Shown here: positions 6,291 to 10,513 of the stretch, in pieces | Layout of the letters: the number at the start of each line of letters is the position of its first letter | Numbering within the stretch: the first letter of the stretch is position 1 | NCBI GenBank assembly: GCA_023259925.1 | Contig: JALRDS010000070.1 | Coordinates: forward strand, 1 to 10,513 | Origin: Candidatus Saccharimonadia bacterium | GTDB taxonomy: Bacteria; Patescibacteriota; Saccharimonadia; Saccharimonadales; Saccharimonadaceae | Direction of reading: 5' to 3' | Length of the DNA stretch: 10,513 nucleotides | Notes under the pieces: generated by a model | What the model was told of the DNA's origin: nothing | The model's database searches: none | The model's input: only the letters and a program-made list of their open reading frames with translations | Translations under genes and position numbers: made by a program

Positions 6291-6496
6291 TACTCTTCGT
6301 CGCGTACGAAGCTAAAGCCTGGGTCGTGGCGAGCGTCTGTAAGAATTTGCTCCCAGTCATCAGCGAGCCGCCCATCAAGCTGCTCGTGTAGTTCAAAATG
6401 CTCTTGCTCTGCTCGTTCGGCAGCGATATCATCGCCAAGACCATCTGCGAGCGGATCGACTGGTTGAAATGCTAATATTCGATGAAATAATGACAT
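6290..6496 (-). CDS. Hypothetical acidic small protein, 68 residues
   Basis: I do not recognise a family. The product is strongly acidic, with many Asp and Glu, a helical and possibly amphipathic centre (about residues 22-55) and a short hydrophobic N-terminus (MSLFHRILAF) too short for a membrane helix. Coding status rests on a near-consensus promoter immediately upstream and on its position as first gene ahead of the rhodanese and metallopeptidase genes, about 37 bases from the former. There is no Shine-Dalgarno: the leader of about 20 bases is almost pure A and T. The opposite strand is also open here, but it has no ribosome site and encodes a low-complexity Ser-rich peptide, so the minus strand is preferred. 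Confidence 0.6.
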   Translation of the reverse strand: MSLFHRILAFQPVDPLADGLGDDIAAERAEQEHFELHEQLDGRLADDWEQILTDARHDPGFSFVRDEE

Positions 6497-6524
6497 ATTG
6501 TTTATTTTTTAAGTTTACACAATC

Positions 6525-6553
6525 ATAATAGCATAAACGGTATAAAAAGTCAA
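6525..6553 (-). promoter_or_regulatory. Promoter of the 68-residue, rhodanese and metallopeptidase genes
   Basis: On the minus strand TTGACT (6553-6548), a 17-bp spacer ending in TGC (extended -10) and TATTAT (6530-6525) make the promoter nearest to consensus in the window. The predicted start near 6518 gives a leader of about 21 bases with no Shine-Dalgarno. Confidence 0.7.
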
Positions 6554-6566
6554 TACTCCTGGGCAT

Positions 6567-6606
6567 GTTTCAGGGGTACCGGCGAACCGATACCCCTTGA
6601 TGAAAC
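6567..6606 (-). terminator. Long hairpin with a UUCG loop after the 96-residue gene (probable terminator)
   Basis: A 10-bp stem (6573-6582 with 6587-6596) closes a TTCG tetraloop on the minus strand. It is extended by GTTTCA/TGAAAC across a 4-base bulge, for about 16 pairs in all. It begins ten bases after the stop of the 96-residue gene. No T tract follows directly; the next one is more than 20 bases on, so classic intrinsic termination is uncertain. A 3'-end stabiliser is an alternative. Confidence 0.55.
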
Positions 6607-6616
6607 AGATGAAGCC

Positions 6617-6907
6617 TCACGACTCGTCACTAGGCGGCGAATAGACCGCCCTGAGCGCCATGACGAGCTCGAAAAGTGGAACCGTGGCGTGCTCGCCGCG
6701 GGCACACCGTGCAGCTTGCAGCAGAACGTAGAGTTCTTTTGGCAGATCTTCCTCATTGATACGTGCTCTCACACGCACCTGGCGGATGACATCAATCACC
6801 ACGCTCGGTCGAAGCTCACGCTGGCCCTCGCGCCAGTGGCGGAACCACACCTGATCGTGAACTACGTGACTTGCAGCAACTACCGCTTCAGCATACCGAA
6901 CGGTCAT
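6617..6907 (-). CDS. Hypothetical Arg-rich small protein, 96 residues
   Basis: I do not recognise this family. The 96-residue product is rich in Arg, Val and Ala, with no membrane helix or signal peptide, and looks mainly helical: an N-terminal stretch with several His and Trp (about 4-28), a central basic part (33-50) and a C-terminal helical part (about 55-88). A GTG at 6916 is in frame, but the AAGGGA ribosome site sits directly against it; the ATG at 6907 has a workable spacing of about ten bases and is preferred. The gene has its own promoter just after the ileS stop codon and a trailing stable hairpin, so it can be expressed apart from ileS, though ileS read-through is possible because no terminator lies between them. 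Its base composition is richer in G and C than ileS or the surface protein, as in the 90-residue orphan. Transfer or high expression could explain this. Confidence 0.6.
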   Translation of the reverse strand: MTVRYAEAVVAASHVVHDQVWFRHWREGQRELRPSVVIDVIRQVRVRARINEEDLPKELYVLLQAARCARGEHATVPLFELVMALRAVYSPPSDES

Positions 6908-6999
6908 AGTTGTCACTTCCCTTCTGTTTCAGTGTGAAAAGTGCCTACCTCATGTCATAATCACCTTGCTGTGTTTGTTTCAACCCGAGATATGTACCT

Positions 7000-7028
7000 T
7001 TTATACACCTGTCTAATACAAAATACAA
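7000..7028 (-). promoter_or_regulatory. Promoter of the 96-residue gene
   Basis: On the minus strand TTGTAT (7028-7023), a 17-bp spacer and TATAAA (7005-7000) lie three bases after the ileS stop codon. The predicted start near 6993 gives a leader of about 85 bases, longer than others in the window, with AAGGGA near its end. I see no clear riboswitch fold in that leader. Confidence 0.6.
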
Positions 7029-7031
7029 CAC

Positions 7032-9875
7032 TTATGCTTTTTGGAGTGAAATAACCAGTTCAGTCCCTTCCACCTTCACTGCTTGCAGCTGCTCCAAGTC
7101 GGCCTCGCGCATTTCAGTGGCTAACGTTTCGGCCATAATAGTTTGCTCGTGCTCATTGATAGCAGCGAGCAGCTCTTCGTTGTCAGTTGAAAGCGACAAC
7201 ACAATACGATCGTCAATTTGCAGGCCTGATTGCTTACGAACCGATTGTACATGGCGAATTACCTCGCGCATAAGTCCTTCACGGCGTAGTTCCGGCGTAA
7301 TGACCTCGTCTATAGCAACGTGGTCACCGACCTGCACAGATTTTACGTTCAATTCGTCGACAAGAATCGAAGTAAAGTCGATCAGTTCACCTACAGCCGG
7401 AATCATCACGCTCGTAAGTGGCTGACGTACTTTCAAACCTGCTTTAGCGCGAAGGCTCAAACCTTCATTTACATAGGCGCGAACTGTCTCCATTTCACCC
7501 ATCAATTCCTCGTTAACTGCTCCAGCAGGCAACCAATCTTTTAGATGAACTGACTCGCTGTCGCCAGTTAGGTTCTGGTACAACTCTTCGGCCAAGAATG
7601 GCGTAAATGGCGCGAGTGCATAACTAAGCCGTACTAACACATAATGTAACGTTCTATAGGCATCATTCTTGTCGCCATCATCTTCCGACTTCCAGAATCG
7701 ACGACGTGAACGGCGAACAAACCAGTTGCTAGCATCATCCAGGAATGGAAGGATTGGGCTCATGGCATCTGGAATATTGTAGGCATCCATGTGCGTTTCG
7801 ATTTCAGCAACCAATTGGTGCACCCGGCTGACCACCCAAATATCGAGCGGATTCGTTAGGCTCTCTAGCGGATCTTGTAGCGTGCCGTCAAACTCCCAGC
7901 CATCAACTTCGGCGTACATGGTAAAGAAATCGTACATATTCCAAATCATGCTGAGCTTCCGGGCCACGTCGCCCACTTCCTTATCTTGCAGCGCAAAGTC
8001 TTCACCATTGAGTAGTGGGCTCGATAGTAGCAAGAAGCGGAGCGAATCTGCTGAAAACTTATCCATCAACTCGTTTGGGTCGGTGTAATTGCCATAACTT
8101 TTACTCATTTTACGGCCATCGTTCCCCGCCACGTTACCAGTAACAATCACATTTTTAAATGAGTTTTCGCCAAACAGTGCCACATTCATAGCGTGCATGT
8201 AATAGAACCAAGCGCGCACCTGGCCGATGTATTCAACAATGAAATCACCAGGGAAATTAGCTTCGAATTTTTCTTTGTTCTCGAACGGATAGTGGAACTG
8301 GGCAAATGGCATACTACCGGCTTCAAACCAGCTGTCCATCACCTTATCGATACGCGTATAGGTTTCGCCATCGATTTCAAACGTAACGTCGTCAATCCAC
8401 GGGCGGTGATAATCCTCTAACTCCACGCCGCTCAGCTCTTTTAGTTCTGCGTAGCTACCAACAACCTTTGTTTTGCCACTTTCAGTTTTCCAAACTGGCA
8501 TAGCGGTAGCCCAAAAACGGTCACGACTAATATTCCAATCTGGTGCTTGCTGGACTGTTTTTTCAAATCGACCGTGCTTTACGTGGCCTGGGAACCAATT
8601 GATTGGCTCATTCTTTTCAAGCATCTTCTCGCGCTGGCCTTCAATATCCATGAACCAGCTTGGGTGTGCTCGATACATGAGCTTTGTACCGCAACGGTGA
8701 CAGTGCGGGTAGCTGTGGCGAATGTAGTCGATTTTCCACACTACGCCGCGCTCTTTCAGGTCTTTGGCGATTTGTTTGTTTATTTCCCAAACATTCTTAC
8801 CTTCCCAGTCACCTTCCGTAAAGAATCCATTCTGGTCAATCACGTGTACAGCTGGGAAGCCTTCTTTTTTCGCTAATACAAAGTCTTCTTCACCGTAAGT
8901 TGGCGCCAGGTGTACAATCCCCGTACCGGCTTCGGTTTCTACGTAATCAGCATGCCAAATTTTATGTGCGTTCTCACCGCGATCAATAAATAGGGGCTGA
9001 TAACTAAGACCAACTAATTCGCTCCCCATTATTTCTTTTGTAACTTCGTAGGTAAGCGCTTGGTGCTTTTCATCGGTAAACACTTTTTCTACTAGCTCTT
9101 TCGCAACAACGAATGTCTCATCTTCAAGACGTACTTCAACATAGGTAACATCGGCATTCACCGCGAGAGCTGTGTTCGCGGGTAGCGTCCACGGCGTAGT
9201 TGTCCATGCGAGTAACTGCCTGCCATCTTCTAGTTTAAATTTTACATACACACTTGGGTCGGTAATGTCTTGGTATGCGCCGGCGTCCATAGTAACCTCA
9301 GCTTTTGAAAGCGGCGTTCCATCGAGCGTGCAGTACATGAGTACCTTTTCGCCTTCGTAAATCTTGCCCTTTTCGTACAGTGTTTTAAACGCCCACCAAA
9401 TTGACTCCATGTACTCTTTATCCATGGTTTTATAGGCACCCTTAAAGTCAACCCAGCGGCCAACTCGGTCAATCACATCCTCCCACTCGCTACTAGTTTG
9501 CACCATGTTCTCGCGAGTGGCTTTAATGTATTTTTCAAGCCCATACTCAAGCACCTCTTCACGCGAGTGAATATTGAGTTTCTTTTCGGTAAAACGCTCT
9601 GCCGGCAGGCCATGGCAATCCCATCCCCACACTCGCTCAACGCGCTTACCTTTCATGGTTTGGTAACGCGGCACTGCGTCTTTTACGATACTACTAAGCA
9701 AGGTGCCGTGATGTGGATTACCTGAAATAAATGGTGGACCATCGTAAAACACATAGGCGTTATCGGTCGATCGGTTTTCTACCGACTTTTCAAATGTACG
9801 ATCCGCTTTCCAGCGCTGCGCCCAGTCTTTTTCGTATTCGAGTGCTCGCCTGCGGCTACCATGTTGAAACTTCAT
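7032..9875 (-). CDS. ileS: Isoleucyl-tRNA synthetase, eukaryotic-like (type 2)
   Basis: Cytosolic enzyme that charges tRNA-Ile with isoleucine using ATP. The 947-residue product shows the class I order: catalytic domain with PPF (47-49) and a HIGH-equivalent HHGT (55-58), WDCHGLPAE (85-93), editing domain with the WTTTPWTLPANTA signature (about 224-236), a YPHCHRCGT segment (389-397), the SRDRFWA segment (450-456), and KMSKS (589-593) in a GRKMSKSYGNY context typical of type 2 enzymes. An anticodon-binding domain follows, and the C-terminal ITPELRREGLMREVIRHVQ region is typical of this type. Type 2 enzymes are often mupirocin-insensitive. The last HIGH position is Thr, not His. ATG 9875 is chosen because it overlaps the upstream stop (ATGA) and has GGAAGG nine bases before; ATG 9884 has no spacing to that site. 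It is the last gene of the T-box operon. Confidence 0.97.
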   Translation of the reverse strand: MKFQHGSRRRALEYEKDWAQRWKADRTFEKSVENRSTDNAYVFYDGPPFISGNPHHGTLLSSIVKDAVPRYQTMKGKRVERVWGWDCHGLPAERFTEKKLNIHSREEVLEYGLEKYIKATRENMVQTSSEWEDVIDRVGRWVDFKGAYKTMDKEYMESIWWAFKTLYEKGKIYEGEKVLMYCTLDGTPLSKAEVTMDAGAYQDITDPSVYVKFKLEDGRQLLAWTTTPWTLPANTALAVNADVTYVEVRLEDETFVVAKELVEKVFTDEKHQALTYEVTKEIMGSELVGLSYQPLFIDRGENAHKIWHADYVETEAGTGIVHLAPTYGEEDFVLAKKEGFPAVHVIDQNGFFTEGDWEGKNVWEINKQIAKDLKERGVVWKIDYIRHSYPHCHRCGTKLMYRAHPSWFMDIEGQREKMLEKNEPINWFPGHVKHGRFEKTVQQAPDWNISRDRFWATAMPVWKTESGKTKVVGSYAELKELSGVELEDYHRPWIDDVTFEIDGETYTRIDKVMDSWFEAGSMPFAQFHYPFENKEKFEANFPGDFIVEYIGQVRAWFYYMHAMNVALFGENSFKNVIVTGNVAGNDGRKMSKSYGNYTDPNELMDKFSADSLRFLLLSSPLLNGEDFALQDKEVGDVARKLSMIWNMYDFFTMYAEVDGWEFDGTLQDPLESLTNPLDIWVVSRVHQLVAEIETHMDAYNIPDAMSPILPFLDDASNWFVRRSRRRFWKSEDDGDKNDAYRTLHYVLVRLSYALAPFTPFLAEELYQNLTGDSESVHLKDWLPAGAVNEELMGEMETVRAYVNEGLSLRAKAGLKVRQPLTSVMIPAVGELIDFTSILVDELNVKSVQVGDHVAIDEVITPELRREGLMREVIRHVQSVRKQSGLQIDDRIVLSLSTDNEELLAAINEHEQTIMAETLATEMREADLEQLQAVKVEGTELVISLQKA

Positions 9876-10153
9876 TCTTGCCATCCTTCCATCATTCCAT
9901 TATCTTGCAAAAGGTCCATTACATACTCAAGATCATTTGATTGTCCATTTGGAGTCACTACATTAACCGCGTAATTAAAAATCAGCATGTAAGCATCCTC
10001 GAGCTCTTCATCCTTAAGGTCCTGCAGTGTTTCATAGACATCTAATTCACTGTCGTATTCGCTAAGGGTCTCAACTGCACGAATAATTTCATCCCAGGCA
10101 AATCTTTCTTTGCTTGTTTCATGCTCAGCGGTAAACGGTATGATTTCTCCCAT
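9872..10153 (-). CDS. Hypothetical acidic protein, first gene of the ileS operon
   Basis: I do not recognise a family. The 93-residue product is strongly acidic, with no membrane helix or signal peptide, and appears all-helical: a helix around residues 19-33, a dense acidic stretch (36-53), a more hydrophobic part with YMLIFNYAVNVV (55-66) and a final acidic helix (74-88). The ATG at 10153 is chosen because GGAGAA stands five bases upstream; the longer open frame to 10219 would be read out of the T-box leader and is rejected. Its stop overlaps the ileS start as ATGA, so the two are translationally coupled and share control by the upstream T-box. A role linked to IleRS or to isoleucine starvation is suggested only by this position. 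Confidence 0.8.
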   Translation of the reverse strand: MGEIIPFTAEHETSKERFAWDEIIRAVETLSEYDSELDVYETLQDLKDEELEDAYMLIFNYAVNVVTPNGQSNDLEYVMDLLQDNGMMEGWQE

Positions 10154-10166
10154 ATGTTCTCCAAAC

Positions 10167-10201
10167 AAAAATCCCTTCGTAGACACTGGAATCCGAAAGG
10201 G
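10167..10201 (-). terminator. T-box terminator, alternative to the antiterminator
   Basis: CCCTTTCG (10201-10194) pairs with CGAAGGG (10179-10173) with one bulged T, around a 14-base loop, followed by ATTTTT. Its 5' arm and loop use bases 10196-10185 that the antiterminator needs, so the two folds exclude each other. The ribosome site of the 93-residue gene lies just after it. Confidence 0.8.
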
Positions 10202-10350
10202 TTTCTCGGACGGTACCATCCAGTTTCTAAGAAAGGATTCTTAGCACTTGCTTCATCGTTTACGCAGATTCACGGCAGGTTCTACTGAGCTTAAAATGCG
10301 GTTCTTCCTGCTAGCTGGTGGCTGATAACCACTCGTAGCGCTGTTTCATG
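10167..10350 (-). promoter_or_regulatory. T-box riboswitch leader of the ileS operon
   Basis: Tandem elements follow T-box order on the minus strand. Stem III is a perfect 7-bp hairpin, CTAAGAA with TTCTTAG (10244-10227). Next is the antiterminator: ACTGGA (10224-10219) pairs with TCCAGT (10190-10185), the bulge is TGGTACC (10218-10212), and GTCCGA (10211-10206) pairs with TCGGAT (10196-10191). The bulge and following G match the conserved UGGNACCG core. UGGN pairs with the NCCA end of uncharged tRNA; here N is U, matching the A discriminator of tRNA-Ile. Upstream hairpins (10340-10310 and 10311-10275) would hold the specifier; ATC occurs in the first hairpin loop (10326-10324). The terminator overlaps the antiterminator, so control is at transcription. 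Position before ileS makes isoleucine the expected signal. Confidence 0.88.
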
Positions 10351-10356
10351 TATTAT

Positions 10357-10384
10357 TTTATACCTTTTTAGGGGGCATTGGCAA
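10357..10384 (-). promoter_or_regulatory. Promoter of the ileS operon
   Basis: On the minus strand TTGCCA (10384-10379), a 16-bp spacer and TATAAA (10362-10357) are inside the 3' end of the upstream gene, with the -10 box covering its stop codon. The predicted start near 10350 lies just before the first T-box hairpin. Confidence 0.6.
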
Positions 10385-10513
10385 GAATTTGCTCGTTCTT
10401 GCTTGATATTTCTTCCAGCCCGGTCGCTGTTTCATTGATGCTTCTGAAAGCGGCACACCCGATACAAATAACAATAAGTAGGTGATGACGACCGGCGATA
10501 TAGCACCAATCCA
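10358..10513 (-). CDS. DUF1295 / steroid 5-alpha-reductase-like membrane protein, C-terminal end (partial)
   Basis: Only the last 51 residues are in the window; the start lies beyond the right edge. A hydrophobic helix ([17 protein letters not shown]) is followed by a [19 protein letters not shown] segment and a proline-rich basic end (FLPMPPKK). This pattern of a final membrane helix, a charged GWKKYQ-RTS motif and a PPKK tail is typical of DUF1295 proteins, relatives of isoprenylcysteine methyltransferases and steroid 5-alpha reductases that act on lipid-like substrates in the membrane. The substrate of bacterial members is mostly unknown. The TAA stop is at 10360-10358, under the ileS operon promoter, so the two transcription units abut. 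No terminator of its own is visible, and transcription may run into the T-box leader. Confidence 0.8.
   Translation of the reverse strand, partial: WIGAISPVVITYLLLFVSGVPLSEASMKQRPGWKKYQARTSKFLPMPPKKV

Noticed and set aside
6253..6444. A 64-codon extension of the rhodanese frame
   Set aside because: It overlaps the 68-residue gene, has low-complexity sequence and no rhodanese similarity; the fold starts at the ATG at 6252.
6573..6596. A GGTTCG-containing hairpin resembling a tRNA T arm
   Set aside because: The loop is four bases, not seven, and no acceptor, D or anticodon arms can be built around it.
8547..8876. A 109-codon plus-strand frame
   Set aside because: It lies fully antisense to the conserved catalytic region of ileS.
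10154..10219. A 22-codon extension of the 93-residue protein
   Set aside because: It reads through the antiterminator and terminator of the T-box, while a Shine-Dalgarno precedes the ATG at 10153.
1..10513. Possible recoding of UGA, as in some other Patescibacteria lineages
   Set aside because: TGA ends genes at plausible positions (93-residue protein, metallopeptidase, 96-residue protein), and no conserved gene contains an in-frame TGA.

Overview
The window reads as bacterial chromosome from a small-genome lineage of the Patescibacteria (Candidate Phyla Radiation), most likely a Saccharibacteria (TM7) relative. The grounds are the family style of the proteins: a eukaryotic-like (type 2) isoleucyl-tRNA synthetase, a three-helix CAP-domain membrane protein, a lamin-tail/beta-helix surface protein, a compact GalU-like enzyme and many orphan small proteins. 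This is a judgement from motifs only; no phylogenetic search was possible. The standard genetic code fits, because TAA, TAG and TGA all end genes.

Every gene I can support lies on the minus strand, so the order of transcription runs from the right edge to the left. (1) 10513-10358: C-terminal tail of a DUF1295 / steroid 5-alpha-reductase-like membrane protein. (2) 10384-10167: a promoter and a leader with a well-formed T-box riboswitch (Stem III, antiterminator with a UGGU bulge, and an overlapping intrinsic terminator). (3) 10153-7032: an acidic 93-residue orphan protein and ileS, joined by an ATGA overlap and both under T-box control. (4) 7028-6567: a 96-residue orphan with its own promoter and a trailing UUCG hairpin. 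(5) 6553-5609: a 68-residue orphan, a one-domain rhodanese and a minimal zinc metallopeptidase, the last two sharing one base. (6) 5595-1121: an envelope block, made of an 858-residue anchored surface protein with its own promoter and terminator, a CAP-domain membrane protein and a GalU-like sugar-nucleotide enzyme. (7) 1115-703: a 90-residue orphan with promoter and terminator. (8) 660-634: a second terminator, then a leaderless-type promoter and an orphan gene leaving the window at the left edge.

The best regulatory logic is in part 3: uncharged tRNA-Ile should stabilise the antiterminator and allow transcription of the small protein together with IleRS. The T-box bulge residue opposite the tRNA discriminator is U, which fits A73 of tRNA-Ile, and AUC codons occur at two candidate specifier sites. 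The envelope block suggests surface display and cell-wall or glycan work, as expected for a host-attached lifestyle, but that is inference. I saw no tRNA, rRNA, CRISPR array, insertion sequence, attachment site or origin.
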